From contig NZ_KB235930.1 of assembly GCF_000332295.1 (NCBI RefSeq), positions 2,437,395 through 2,501,394 of the forward strand: a stretch of 64,000 bases of DNA, written 5' to 3'. Positions 18,796 to 28,007 of the stretch are shown piece after piece (position 1 is the first letter of the stretch; each line of letters starts with the position of its first letter). The notes beneath the pieces are model-generated. The model was given only the letters and a program-made list of their open reading frames with translations, was not told the origin of the DNA and made no database searches. The DNA is from Fortiea contorta PCC 7126. GTDB taxonomy: Bacteria; Cyanobacteriota; Cyanobacteriia; Cyanobacteriales; Nostocaceae. Made by a program: the position numbers and the translations under genes.

Positions 18796-19212
18796 TTAAG
18801 CTGTAACTTCTAGAGCTTCAGTTTCTTCTCTATCTTCTGGGTCTACTTGCCTTAAGCGAATGTGCTTTTTACCCAAAGTGATGAGAAATTCATCACCTGG
18901 CTTGAGATTCATCTGCTTAGTGTAAGCTGAACCTATTAGTAAGTTGCCGTTTGATTGCACACTAATTCTATAGCTGGCACTGCGCCCACCACGTCCATTT
19001 GCACTGGGTGTGCTGTCTAACTGAATGCCTTCAGCATCAATGAGAGCATTTAAAAACTTCATCATATTGACGCGCTCTATACCGTTTTTGGTAACGGTAT
19101 AGTAGCCACACTTCTTGGCTTTGTCTTCTTTGCTCTCGTTCTCTAGCTCCTTAACTTTTTTGAGGAGTTCTTCACCGACTAGGGGTTCAATTTTCTTCTG
19201 TTTAGGCATCAA
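18796..19212 (-). CDS. cyabrB: cyAbrB-type transcriptional regulator
   Basis: Protein of 138 residues. The C-terminal half is an AbrB-like swapped-hairpin DNA-binding domain (SNGNLLIGSAYTKQMNLKPG) in the cyanobacteria-specific position. The N-terminal half has the conserved GYYTVTKNGIERVN block and NGRGGRSASYRI. This is the cyAbrB family present in nearly all cyanobacteria, which regulates nitrogen, carbon and heterocyst genes. By memory of clade features it looks closer to cyAbrB1 (CalA) than cyAbrB2, but this is not certain. Single gene with a 500-base upstream gap, which suggests its own regulation. Confidence 0.9.
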   Translation of the reverse strand: MMPKQKKIEPLVGEELLKKVKELENESKEDKAKKCGYYTVTKNGIERVNMMKFLNALIDAEGIQLDSTPSANGRGGRSASYRISVQSNGNLLIGSAYTKQMNLKPGDEFLITLGKKHIRLRQVDPEDREETEALEVTA

Positions 19213-19713
19213 CTTAGGTCGAAAACGAATGTTGGAAGTGGCTGAATCGATTTTATTTTAGCTGACATTGAGCTAGCAGGAACTTACTCCTTTATTTTTC
19301 ATCTCAGCCTAGCCAAGTATATTACATTCACAGGCATAATTGTTACTCAATTCCTAAAATATTGCGAGACAATTTATTTTCTAGATTATTTTCTAGAATG
19401 TTGCCAATGGTGATAACTATATATGGTTTATGAATTACTGCTAGACTATAGTTGTTTAAGTTTTCTAAACAAATGCATAATTAGTCGTTTACTTATTGAA
19501 CTTAATGCTTGGGTGAGAAATTGATAAGCAAAACTGATCCTTAGTCAAGAATCAAGGGAACACCAGTCGCCTCAAGGTCGAAAATTTCCAGACGGTACTG
19601 GCTTTCTGGGTGGAGCAATTACCTCTCAAGGGTCAAAGGTCAAAGCAATAATTAAGATTTAGGCTCTGGACTTTGGACTTTTGATTTTGGACTAAACAAT
19701 AAAGCTCGTGAGC
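19213..19713. other. Intergenic region with heptamer traces
   Basis: 500 bases between divergent regulators. The last 100 bases before the Rrf2 gene contain degenerate heptamers (GGTCAAAGGTCAAAG, TGGACTTTGGACTTTTG). Nothing else is recognised. Confidence 0.4.
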
Positions 19714-20157
19714 ATGAAATTAACTACAAAAGGACACTACAGTGTCAAGGCTTTGCTAGATTTGAGCTTACAGCCAAGCTATGGGCCTGCATCTGTCAAA
19801 GCCATTGCCAATCGCCAAGATATTCCTGCTGCTTATCTAGAAAAGTTACTTATAGAAATGCGTCGTGCTGGATTAGTTAAATCAATTCGTGGGAGTATTG
19901 GTGGCTATCAATTAGCCTTGGAGCCTGCACAAATTTCTATAGGACAAATTTTAGAAGCTGTGGGAGAAGCTATAACCCATTCACCTCAACCTACTCCCTC
20001 GCCAGAGCAAGCTGAAGATTGGGTAACATTTACTTTGTGGCAGAGGCTGAATCAAAAGCTGAAAGAAGCTTTGTACACTATTACTCTGGCTGATCTTTAT
20101 TATGATGCTCGCAGCTGGCAAGCTTCTCTGGGTGCAGAGGCTAGTTTTGTGGTTTAG
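19714..20157 (+). CDS. Rrf2-family transcriptional regulator
   Basis: 147 residues from the ATG at 19714, which gives the usual MKLTTKGHYSVKALLDL start; a GTG lies six bases upstream. The winged helix spans about residues 1-80 with the family's IPAAYLEKLLIEMRRAGLV recognition region and a GGYQLA wing. The Cys triad that binds an Fe-S cluster in IscR and NsrR is absent: I see no Cys in the protein. It therefore probably senses something else or acts without a cluster. It is 36 bases upstream of cbiB on the same strand and may be cotranscribed with it. Confidence 0.85.
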   Translation: MKLTTKGHYSVKALLDLSLQPSYGPASVKAIANRQDIPAAYLEKLLIEMRRAGLVKSIRGSIGGYQLALEPAQISIGQILEAVGEAITHSPQPTPSPEQAEDWVTFTLWQRLNQKLKEALYTITLADLYYDARSWQASLGAEASFVV

Positions 20158-20193
20158 TCAAGAGGTCAAATATTAAACCTTGATGCTTGACTA

Positions 20194-21165
20194 ATGACTG
20201 ATAACATCTATATCTTAATTATTGCTGCTCTTTTAGATTTCTTAATTGGCGATCCGTGGGGTTTTCCTCATCCAGTACAATTCATGGGGTGGGCAATTTC
20301 TCGTATTACTAATGTTGCTCGCCAATACTGTCACAATCCCCTAACCCAAAGAATCACGGGAATCATATTAGGTGTTGTCTTAATAATTGGTACTGGGGTA
20401 GTTGGTTGGTTAGTAATTTATGGTGCTAAATTGCTACATCCCCTATTGGGAATTGTTTTAGAAAGTATCCTTCTAGCTAGCTGCTTTGCTCTGAGGAGTT
20501 TAAAGGTAGCAGCGGCTACTGTTTTACAACCTTTGACGGCGGGAAAGTTGCAACAGAGTCGTCAACTTCTCAGTAATTATGTTGGTCGAGATACAGAAAA
20601 TCTTTCAGAAGCAGAAATTTTGCGCGCTGTTTTGGAAACGGTGACGGAAAATGCTACTGATGGGGTAATGGCGCCACTGTTTTATGCAATTTTCGGTGCA
20701 TTTATTCCGGTTGTGGGGGCAGCGCCTTTAGCTTTAGCATATAAAGCTAGTAGTACTCTGGATTCGATGGTGGGTTATCGTGAAGCTCCCTATACTTATC
20801 TGGGTTGGTTTAGTGCGCGGCTGGAAGATGGCTTAACTTGGCTTCCCTGTCGCTTAACGGTGATGACTCTGGCGTTGTTGTCTGGTAAACCTTTGCATGT
20901 GTGGCGAATTTGTCGCCGAGATGCTGTCGCTGATCCGAGTCCTAATTCTGGGTGGAGTGAGTGCGCCTATGCGGCAATTTTAGGGGTACAGATGGGTGGT
21001 ATTAATTGGTATCGTGGAGTGGTGAAATATAAACCTCTTTTGGGAGATGCTATTCACCCCATCACACAAATTAGCATTCACAAGGCTTTGCAATTAACTG
21101 GATATTGCTTTTTACTGTGGTTAGGGATAGCTGTCGCTATATTATTAATCCCCCTCAACAGGTAA
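20194..21165 (+). CDS. cbiB: Adenosylcobinamide-phosphate synthase CbiB/CobD
   Basis: Integral membrane protein of 323 residues with the family's FLIGDPWGFPHPVQFMG start, a central E-N-x-x-DGVMAPLFYA block and ASSTLDSMVGYR. It joins an aminopropanol (phosphate) arm to adenosylcobyric acid in late cobalamin assembly. Length is normal. It lies downstream of the Rrf2 gene with a 36-base gap. I see no cobalamin riboswitch in front of either gene. Confidence 0.92.
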   Translation: MTDNIYILIIAALLDFLIGDPWGFPHPVQFMGWAISRITNVARQYCHNPLTQRITGIILGVVLIIGTGVVGWLVIYGAKLLHPLLGIVLESILLASCFALRSLKVAAATVLQPLTAGKLQQSRQLLSNYVGRDTENLSEAEILRAVLETVTENATDGVMAPLFYAIFGAFIPVVGAAPLALAYKASSTLDSMVGYREAPYTYLGWFSARLEDGLTWLPCRLTVMTLALLSGKPLHVWRICRRDAVADPSPNSGWSECAYAAILGVQMGGINWYRGVVKYKPLLGDAIHPITQISIHKALQLTGYCFLLWLGIAVAILLIPLNR

Positions 21166-21270
21166 AGAGCAATAGGAGGCGTAGGGGAGCACAAATGGGA
21201 AACTTGGGTAATCGACTCCTTCCCCTAACTCCCAACAGCTAGTAAAATTTACTACTCAGGGTATCGGTCT

Positions 21271-21813
21271 ATGACTATGTATATGAAAGTAGTTGAAATT
21301 CTCTCATCAGAAGAACTCCGCCGCACTGTGACTCGTTTGTCCTCGCAAATTATAGAAAAGACGCGCGATTTACATCAGCTAGTCCTGTTGGGTATTTATA
21401 CCAGAGGGCCGCTGTTAGCCGAAATGTTAGCGCGTCAAATTGAAGCGTTGGAGGGTGTATCTGTGGAGGTAGGCGCGATAGACATAACATTCTATCGGGA
21501 CGACCTTGACAAAATTGGATTACGAACTCCAGCAAAAACCGATATTCCTTTTGACCTGACGGGAAAAACAGTTGTGCTTGTGGATGATGTGATTTTCAAA
21601 GGAAGGACGATCCGCGCTGCTTTAAATGCAGTAAACGAATACGGTAGACCGGAGGTAATTCGATTAGCTGTGCTGGTAGATAGGGGACATCGTGAATTAC
21701 CCATACACCCAGATTTTATTGGTAAGCTACTCCCTACCGCGAAAGAAGAGATTGTCAAAGTTTATTTGCAAGATTTCGATGGTAGAGATGCGGTGGAGTT
21801 GATTGGAGATTAG
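21271..21813 (+). CDS. pyrR: PyrR bifunctional pyrimidine regulator / uracil phosphoribosyltransferase
   Basis: Protein of 180 residues with type I PRTase fold: ITFYRDDL and the PRPP loop [13 protein letters not shown] (about 101-113). In Bacillus PyrR the loop has Thr-Gly before Arg-Thr; here Lys replaces Thr, which I believe also occurs in other cyanobacterial homologues. PyrR binds pyr mRNA with UMP in Firmicutes; in cyanobacteria its RNA role is unclear and it may act mainly as a uracil PRTase. Three in-frame Met codons at the start make the exact N terminus uncertain by a few residues. Confidence 0.9.
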   Translation: MTMYMKVVEILSSEELRRTVTRLSSQIIEKTRDLHQLVLLGIYTRGPLLAEMLARQIEALEGVSVEVGAIDITFYRDDLDKIGLRTPAKTDIPFDLTGKTVVLVDDVIFKGRTIRAALNAVNEYGRPEVIRLAVLVDRGHRELPIHPDFIGKLLPTAKEEIVKVYLQDFDGRDAVELIGD

Positions 21814-21831
21814 GGTGTAATTGTTGCTTGA

Positions 21832-21853
21832 AGGGCACAGTATGCAGTGCCCT
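21832..21853. terminator. Hairpin between convergent genes
   Basis: AGGGCAC pairs with GTGCCCT around an 8-base loop just after pyrR. No long T run follows, so intrinsic termination is only a possibility. Confidence 0.4.
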
Positions 21854-21903
21854 AAACTAAAAAAGTAAGTGTGAACTTCAGTAACTTTTCGTTGTCTGTG
21901 GAC

Positions 21904-22545
21904 TTAATACTTGCGGAGAATGGCTGACAAAGTGTTTTGCTTGCGGATATCTAGCAACTCTACCAAAGATGCTTGATTGTGATTTAAACCACTTGTTTGC
22001 TCTATTGGTAAAACAGTCACGAGAGGTTTTGTTTGAGTTTGTAGGGACGCCAGCGGTGAGAGTGTGGAGATGGACGACAAAATCTGGGGAGGTTTTGGCG
22101 TTTGTGGTTTGAGTCTAGACTGATGACTTGATGCTAAGGGTGTTTGATAACGCTTGGGTGGTTTTTTAAATTTTTGATGCTGTGTTGACTGGTGAATTAA
22201 TCGGCAAATAATCAAACAACCACTGCTACAACTAAGAGCGATCGCTGCAATCATCCATAATGGTATGGGATTGGTGATTTCCGATGATGTGTTGCTGCTC
22301 TGTTCAAATACTGTAGGTGCTTCTGGGACTTGATCCGGTTCTTCTGGTTGTGGAACATACCCAACATAACCCAGGCTGTGCAAGGCAAAGGCAGCACTTC
22401 CTAAAAACATTGTCAACAATCCAACCAATAACAGCCAAGGATTACGCGTCAGCAAATACATCATGATTTGCGAACTATCTGTCAAATCGAGACTAGCCCT
22501 TGCTATTTTGGTTGTTTTGTGCTGTACATTCTGACTATTGTTCAT
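21904..22545 (-). CDS. Two-pass membrane protein of unknown function
   Basis: Protein of 213 residues with two hydrophobic segments (about 33-55 and 97-117). Between them is a Pro/Glu/Asn-rich loop, and after them a long Pro, Gln and Ser-rich tail without clear domains. I do not recognise the family. Topology is probably inside-loop-inside or the reverse, anchored in the plasma or thylakoid membrane. Convergent with pyrR. Confidence 0.55.
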   Translation of the reverse strand: MNNSQNVQHKTTKIARASLDLTDSSQIMMYLLTRNPWLLLVGLLTMFLGSAAFALHSLGYVGYVPQPEEPDQVPEAPTVFEQSSNTSSEITNPIPLWMIAAIALSCSSGCLIICRLIHQSTQHQKFKKPPKRYQTPLASSHQSRLKPQTPKPPQILSSISTLSPLASLQTQTKPLVTVLPIEQTSGLNHNQASLVELLDIRKQNTLSAILRKY

Positions 22546-22979
22546 GATTGTTTTCAGATTTGTACCCCTCTAGATCCTAGATTGTACTAAAAGAGGGAAA
22601 AATCAGATATCCGTAGTCAAAATTGCGATTAAAGTAGCTTTTTGGTGCAGTCTCAGCCGAAAGAAGCTCTTTTGAGGCGGGAATGGGGAACAGGGATGAG
22701 GGATTAGGGGTTAGGGGTTAGGGATTGGGGGATACGTGTCAACTTAAAAGAGAAATGGCCTCACTGTTGGCTTCCACACCCGCCTAGAACTGAAGTTCAA
22801 GGCTCATAACTAAAGTCTACTGAAGTAGACTCAAGATTTTTTGCATATTTAGTCATCTTGAGATGACTTATGTTATTAGCAAGGAACTGAAGTTCCTTGT
22901 GGGCTATAGGTTTTACGTTAAGTTGACACCAATGGGGTTGGCGGGGTAATTTCAGACTTCAGACTTGAGACTTCAGACT
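22546..22979. other. Intergenic region carrying a MITE-like element and heptamer repeats
   Basis: Besides the element at 22736-22929, the gap holds TTAGGGG heptamers at about 22703-22730 and AGACTTC-type heptamers at about 22952-22983, directly abutting the end of ddl. Confidence 0.7.
22736..22929. mobile_element. MITE-like element with four internal hairpins
   Basis: Perfect 12-bp terminal inverted repeats, GTGTCAACTTAA (22736-22747) and TTAAGTTGACAC (22918-22929), bound a 194-base non-coding segment. Inside are four perfect short hairpins: GAACTGAAGTTC (22787-22798), AGTCTACTGAAGTAGACT (22814-22831), AGTCATCTTGAGATGACT (22851-22868) and AAGGAACTGAAGTTCCTT (22881-22898). Stems are 5-8 bp around tiny two-base tips. 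No transposase is encoded. Confidence 0.7.
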
Positions 22980-24080
22980 TCAGCTTTCACCCTTGTATCT
23001 TTCTAAAGCTAGTTGAATTAGTCGATCAACTAATTCTGGAAAGGGGATACCGCTGTGTGCCCATAGTTGAGGATACATGCTGGTGGCGGTGAAACCGGGA
23101 AAGGTGTTGATTTCGTTGATGAGTACTTCTCCTGTGGCTTCGACATAGAAAAAGTCTACCCTAGCCAAGCCAGCTGCATCGACGGCGGCGAATGCTTGGA
23201 GAGCCATGTCTTGAATTTGGTGAGTGATGGCGTCTGGGAGTGGGGCGGGAATTAATAAATCTGCTTTGCCTGCAGTATACTTAGTTTCATAATCGTAAAA
23301 ATCGCTGTCGTAGGTAATCTCCCCCACTACAGAGGCTTGGGGTTGATCGTTGCCTAAAACGGCGCACTCTACTTCTCTGGCGACTACTCCTGCTTCCACA
23401 ATGAGGCGACGATCATAAGTAGCGGCGTTATCTAAAGCGGCTTCTAGTTCTTGGCGCGATCGCACTTTGGCAATTCCTACTGAAGAACCGAGGTTAGCGG
23501 GCTTGACAAAAGCTGGATAACCTATTACGGCTTCGATTTCGTCACAAAGTTTGGGAAATACGCAAGGATTTGACCACACTTGCGCTCTGGTGATGGCTTG
23601 ATATTTTACTTGCGGTAATCCGGCTTGGTCAAAGGCCATTTTCATGGCGATTTTATCCATCCCCAAGGCTGAACCCAAAACTCCAGAACCAACGAAGGGG
23701 GTTTGCATTAAGGTGAGTAAGCCTTGAATTGTACCATCTTCGCCGTTGGGGCCGTGAAGAATTGGTAGCCACACATCGACTTCGGCGACTTGGGAGGGTG
23801 ATTGCCAGGGACTGAGAATTTGGTTTTGGGGGTCTGATACTATTTGATTATGGTCTGGGGACGGGGATTCTGGGAGCGCTACACTAGACCCTAGTAAGTG
23901 TTGGGGTTCTTCTCCTCCTAGCCAACGACCATCTTTTTGGATGTAAAACGGCAAGATTTCGTATTTGCTAGCATTTGGTTCTGCATTTAGGGCTGTGGCG
24001 ATCGCTTTTGCGGAACTAATAGAAACTTCATGCTCTCCAGAACGACCACCAAATAACAATCCCACCCGCAATTTACTCAT
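22980..24080 (-). CDS. ddl: D-alanine--D-alanine ligase
   Basis: Protein of 366 residues of the ATP-grasp family that makes the D-Ala-D-Ala dipeptide for peptidoglycan. Visible features are the N-terminal [15 protein letters not shown] motif, [14 protein letters not shown], the GSSVGIAKV loop, EVECAVLG and the C-terminal [11 protein letters not shown] metal/ATP site. Length is normal for the VanA-like/Ddl long form. A monocistronic unit is likely. Confidence 0.95.
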   Translation of the reverse strand: MSKLRVGLLFGGRSGEHEVSISSAKAIATALNAEPNASKYEILPFYIQKDGRWLGGEEPQHLLGSSVALPESPSPDHNQIVSDPQNQILSPWQSPSQVAEVDVWLPILHGPNGEDGTIQGLLTLMQTPFVGSGVLGSALGMDKIAMKMAFDQAGLPQVKYQAITRAQVWSNPCVFPKLCDEIEAVIGYPAFVKPANLGSSVGIAKVRSRQELEAALDNAATYDRRLIVEAGVVAREVECAVLGNDQPQASVVGEITYDSDFYDYETKYTAGKADLLIPAPLPDAITHQIQDMALQAFAAVDAAGLARVDFFYVEATGEVLINEINTFPGFTATSMYPQLWAHSGIPFPELVDRLIQLALERYKGES

Positions 24081-24279
24081 CTTTCATACCTCGACACTCC
24101 CCACGCAGATAGCTTATCATAACGTGGCTTTGTTGCTGTATTTTCCCATGTATACACGGCTTTCGGTAAAATAAAAGACATAGGGTGGAGGCTGCCAGAC
24201 TATCAACCAAGTTGATTACTGTGAAAAGCGTTTGTCCGTACCATACTCAAACCTTCACCATTACTGCTAAAATCTCCGG

Positions 24280-25128
24280 ATGTCAGAAACACGACTACAC
24301 GAACAGACAAAACTCGGATGGTCTTTGGATCAGCGAGATCCAAGATTCATTGAAGCCGTCATGCCCATATTAGGGTGGTTCTATCACTATTATTTTCGCG
24401 TCCAAACCAGCGGTTGGGAAAATATCTCACCTGACGAAAAAGTACTTTTTGTTGGCTCCCATAATGGCGGTCTTGCGGCTCCTGATATGGTGATGATGAT
24501 GTATGACTGGTTTCGCCGATTTGGTGTGGAGAAACCAGTTTATGGTTTGATGCATCCTGTTGCTTGGGAGGCTTTCCAGCCGGTAGCCCGATTAGCAGCT
24601 AAGGCTGGGGCGATTATTGCTCACCCGAAAATGGCTTATGCGGCTTTGCGTTCTGGCGCTAGCGTCCTTGTCTATCCTGGTGGCGCTGAGGATATTTTTC
24701 GTCCCCATTCTTTACGCAACCAAATCTATTTTGCTGGTCGCCAAGGCTTTATCAAATTAGCATTGCGGGAAAATGTGCGGATTGTCCCTGTAATTTCCAC
24801 CGGTGCTCATGATACTTTGTTTGTCTTGACTGATATTTACGATATTGTTGAGCAACTGCACAAGTGGGGGATGCCTTGGTTGTTGGGTATTGATCCGGTG
24901 GTTTTTCCTATTTATTTGGGTTTACCTTGGGGATTAGCAATTGGGCCGTTACCGAATATTCCTTTACCTGTTCCGATTCATACGCGGGTTTGTCCACCAA
25001 TCAAGTTTGAGCGCTATGGACGGGAAGCTGCGAGCGATCGCTATTATGTTAATGAGTGCTACGAATTAGTTCTTAGTCAGATGCAGCACGAGTTAGACGC
25101 TTTAGTCAAGCTAACTGGTGCTTCGTAG
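24280..25128 (+). CDS. Lysophospholipid acyltransferase-family protein
   Basis: Protein of 282 residues. An N-terminal hydrophobic stretch is followed by the acyltransferase block I variant SHNGGLAAPD (His and Asp separated by eight), and by VYPGGAEDIFRP (block III) and the VPVISTGAHDTLF block. This fits the PlsC/DGAT2-like group often annotated as glycerol acyltransferase, which moves acyl chains to lysophospholipids or related acceptors at the membrane. The acceptor cannot be fixed. Confidence 0.78.
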   Translation: MSETRLHEQTKLGWSLDQRDPRFIEAVMPILGWFYHYYFRVQTSGWENISPDEKVLFVGSHNGGLAAPDMVMMMYDWFRRFGVEKPVYGLMHPVAWEAFQPVARLAAKAGAIIAHPKMAYAALRSGASVLVYPGGAEDIFRPHSLRNQIYFAGRQGFIKLALRENVRIVPVISTGAHDTLFVLTDIYDIVEQLHKWGMPWLLGIDPVVFPIYLGLPWGLAIGPLPNIPLPVPIHTRVCPPIKFERYGREAASDRYYVNECYELVLSQMQHELDALVKLTGAS

Positions 25129-25152
25129 ATTTTATGTGGTAAAAAAACCTGG

Positions 25153-25174
25153 GAGACGGGAAATTTCCCGTCTC
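25153..25174. repeat. 22-bp perfect palindrome
   Basis: The 22 bases from 25153 to 25174 read identically on both strands (GAGACGGGAAA then its complement TTTCCCGTCTC). It sits between the convergent acyltransferase and miaB genes. It resembles the dispersed GAGACG hairpins seen at 11816-11840 and may act as a bidirectional terminator. Confidence 0.8.
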
Positions 25175-25369
25175 TACACAGCAAAGGTATCATCTATTTC
25201 ATAAAAGGAAACAAATCGAATTCTTGGCGAATTTCTAAAAGCGATCGCTCTAGTAATAATTCAAACCTTGATTGAGCAACGCCAAACTCTGCGTACCTTT
25301 GCGCTTACCTCAGCGTCACTTTGCGTTTAAAAATACTCCCATTTTACGCAGAGCGTTACTAAGTATTCG

Positions 25370-26734
25370 TTAAACCGATACAGCTTGACGCACCTCCACA
25401 GGTTCCCCAGTTAAGCTAAAAGCGCGAACTTCAGTAATTTTCACCTTAACTAACTGTCCTTTCAACTCGTTAATATCACCAGTAAAGAAGGTGAGACGAT
25501 TACCCCGTGTGCGTCCCATAACTTGGGTTGTATCTTTGGGGTTTTGGTCTTCTACTAGCACTTCTTCGATGCGGTGGGCGTAACGCTGCGATCGCTCGGC
25601 AGCTTTGATGTTCACTAAATGGTTTAATCTTTGTAGGCGATCGCTTTTTACGTCTTCACTTAATTGATTGTCCCACAAAGCCGCTGGTGTTCCTGGTCTG
25701 GGTGAATAGGCGGCGGTATTGAGCATATCAAAACCAATGTCTGCTGTTAATTTGAGGGTATTCTCAAATTGTGCTTCCGTCTCCCCAGGAAAACCGACGA
25801 TCGCATCTGCACTAATTGAAGCATCTGGCATGTATCGGCGAATTGTGTCGATAATCCGGCGATATTTTTCGTGTGTATAACCCCGCGCCATCGCTTTCAA
25901 AAGTTCGTTGTCTCCAGATTGAAAGGGAATGTGGAAATGCTCGCACACCTTGGGTAACTCTGCACAAGCCTTAATTAATCGCTCCGTAAAATAACGGGGA
26001 TGACTTGTAGCAAAACGCAATCTTTCTATTCCCGGCACATCATGGACATAGTAGAGTAAATCTGTAAAGGTATGCAGATGTCGCCCTTCTGGTGTCGTTC
26101 CTGGTAAATCTCTACCATAAGCGTCAATATTTTGACCAAGGAGGGTAATTTCTTTGTAACCTTGCTCTCCTAATTCCGCTATTTGTGCACGGATGGCTTC
26201 TGGTGTCCGGGATTGTTCCACACCGCGTACACCAGGAACGACGCAATAAGTACAGCGTTCATTACAACCATAAATCACATTCACCCAAGCGGTAACTTTG
26301 CTGTCACGGCGCGGTTGGGTGATATCTTCCATGATGTGGACTGGTTCTGTGGCGACAATTTGATTACCTTCAAAGACTGAATCTAGTAAATCCTTGAGAC
26401 GGTTAGCGTGTTGCGGCCCCATCACCAAATCTAATTCTGGCACGCGTCGCAGCAAGCTTTCTCCTTCTTGTTGAGCAACGCAACCAGCAACGACTAAAGT
26501 TAAATTAGGCTGATCATGCTTGCGTTTGGCTTGTCTGCCTAAATAAGAATATACTTTTTGCTCGGCATTATCTCGAATTGTGCAAGTATTATAAAGAATC
26601 AAATCTGCATGATTAGGATCGGCTGAGAATTCAAAGCCCATGTCTTCTAAAATGCCAGCCATGCGCTCTGAATCGGCTTTATTCATTTGGCAACCAAAAG
26701 TAGTGATGTGATAGCGGCGTTTAGAAGTGGTCAT
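25370..26734 (-). CDS. miaB: tRNA-2-methylthio-N6-dimethylallyladenosine synthase MiaB
   Basis: About 454 residues from the ATG at 26734; a TTG two codons earlier is also in frame. Three domains are seen: the N-terminal UPF0004 domain with cluster cysteines ([24 protein letters not shown]), the radical SAM domain with [14 protein letters not shown], and a C-terminal TRAM domain. MiaB adds the methylthio group to i6A37 of tRNAs reading UNN codons. All cluster cysteines are present. Confidence 0.95.
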   Translation of the reverse strand: MTTSKRRYHITTFGCQMNKADSERMAGILEDMGFEFSADPNHADLILYNTCTIRDNAEQKVYSYLGRQAKRKHDQPNLTLVVAGCVAQQEGESLLRRVPELDLVMGPQHANRLKDLLDSVFEGNQIVATEPVHIMEDITQPRRDSKVTAWVNVIYGCNERCTYCVVPGVRGVEQSRTPEAIRAQIAELGEQGYKEITLLGQNIDAYGRDLPGTTPEGRHLHTFTDLLYYVHDVPGIERLRFATSHPRYFTERLIKACAELPKVCEHFHIPFQSGDNELLKAMARGYTHEKYRRIIDTIRRYMPDASISADAIVGFPGETEAQFENTLKLTADIGFDMLNTAAYSPRPGTPAALWDNQLSEDVKSDRLQRLNHLVNIKAAERSQRYAHRIEEVLVEDQNPKDTTQVMGRTRGNRLTFFTGDINELKGQLVKVKITEVRAFSLTGEPVEVRQAVSV

Positions 26735-27277
26735 GGGCAATTATGCTTAATCGGTGTAATGTATATCAGCTTTATCTCAATTCTAATTTTTGATCGCAAT
26801 CCGCACACAGAATTTTTCTTTATTAAGCATTCTGCTGAACGACTACGATAATCTGCGGAATTGCTATTTTGTTGTTTTCGTTTTACAAGTTTATACCAAT
26901 TTCAATAATCTTTGCGACAGATGCATGGTGGGTGAGGGCAAACAACCGTTTGCCCCTACAATCTATTTGTCGCATTCTTTGTTCAAATTAGTATTAGTTT
27001 CTAGCAATCCTAATTCTATAGCGACACGTCCAACTAATTCTTGCCAACGCTGGAAAATTTCCCCTTGAGTAATTCCCAGCGCTAATCCTTATATAGACGG
27101 AGATTTTTCAAACAACCTCTGAGGGTTTTTGGTATTTTTTTAAATTTTTTGAAGATTTGGGAATAATCTGTTTTGCTGATTTGTTATTGAAAGTAAGGAC
27201 ACAAGAAAGTTTTGTAATTGCTAAGAGTGAAATTTAGTGTTACAAAATTAAAACTAAATTTATGTGAGGTAATAAAA
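26735..27277. other. Intergenic region with a foldback element
   Basis: The gap between divergent genes carries the inverted-repeat element at 26890-27000. The rest is AT-rich. A plausible ribosome site GAGG lies before 27278. Confidence 0.5.
26890..27000. mobile_element. Foldback (MITE-like) repeat
   Basis: An inner perfect hairpin, GGGCAAAC (26936-26943) / GTTTGCCC (26948-26955), sits inside larger imperfect arms. Left TATACCAATTT...TGCGACAGAT matches the reverse complement of right AT-TTGTCGCA...AAATTAGTATTA. Related TATACCAATTT-type repeats are common in Nostocales genomes. No coding capacity. Confidence 0.55.
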
Positions 27278-27841
27278 ATGTTTACAATTTATAACTTAAA
27301 AGCAGTTACTACAGTATCTGTTCTCAGTGCTGCGGTGTTGTCATCTAGCAATCTTCTGGCGCAAACATCGCCAGAAACCGCGACTGCGCTGACAAGTCCC
27401 ACAGTTTCTGGTAATTGGTCATCGAATAGAAAACAAGAATTCTACTATTCATTTATAGCCAATTCAGGTCAACTGCAGGTAACTCTTGATAATATTAGCA
27501 ATGCGGGCGGCTGTCAAACTGTATGGATAGATATTTTTGACAGCGAAAAGAGGGATTGGAGAAACGAGAGACAAAGATATGGGAATTTATTTAAATTGGC
27601 TTGCGTCACTAGGGGAACACCTAAAATTCAAAATATCACGATCCCTGAACGCCGTCCTTTGTTAATGAAAGTAATGATTGAAAATCATTCTGATCGACTT
27701 CTTTCTGGTAATTACACGATTACTTTAGGTGGAATTTTTGAAGTACAGCCTAGACTACAACAAATAGATCCGAAGTTGTTAAGAGAACGGACATTGTTCG
27801 AGCGATATCCATTGCCGACACCTGCAGTCACACCGCAATGA
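27278..27841 (+). CDS. Exported protein of unknown function
   Basis: About 187 residues from the ATG at 27278, which has GAGG upstream; the open frame extends back to 27218 with an unlikely leader. A Sec signal peptide covers about residues 1-28 (ending LLAQ). The mature part has one Cys pair, a SGNWSSNRKQEFYYSFIAN start and a pattern of beta strands ending SGNYTITLGG, like the beta-sandwich pre-peptidase domains of secreted proteins. The similarity is by eye only. Convergent with the xisHI cassette. Confidence 0.6.
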   Translation: MFTIYNLKAVTTVSVLSAAVLSSSNLLAQTSPETATALTSPTVSGNWSSNRKQEFYYSFIANSGQLQVTLDNISNAGGCQTVWIDIFDSEKRDWRNERQRYGNLFKLACVTRGTPKIQNITIPERRPLLMKVMIENHSDRLLSGNYTITLGGIFEVQPRLQQIDPKLLRERTLFERYPLPTPAVTPQ

Positions 27842-27875
27842 TACTGCGGTTTGCATTGTTTTTGCAGTCATCAAT

Positions 27876-27969
27876 ACTTTGACGCTGGTTTCCAGGTACC
27901 GTGGAAGCTAGGAGGTATGACGCTGGGTAATTGGAGTCTGCAGATTGGTTCTTGGTCTAGGCGATCGCT
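27876..27969. repeat. Left 94-bp direct repeat: second 3' end of the carotenoid oxygenase gene
   Basis: These 94 bases match 28833-28926 at 92 positions (differences at 27881 and 27945). Read on the minus strand it encodes the last 29 residues of the carotenoid oxygenase, with one conservative change (Val to Ile). The stop is replaced by Ser-Lys-Tyr and then TGA (27871-27873). The repeat ends exactly after a HIP1 octamer plus one base (27961-27969). Confidence 0.95.
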
Positions 27970-28007
27970 ATAATTTTCATTAATCCTCTACTATTAGCGA
28001 TCGCTTA

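Noticed and set aside
20158-20193. Cobalamin riboswitch before cbiB
   Set aside because: Only 36 bases separate the genes, and no B12 box was seen before the Rrf2 gene either.
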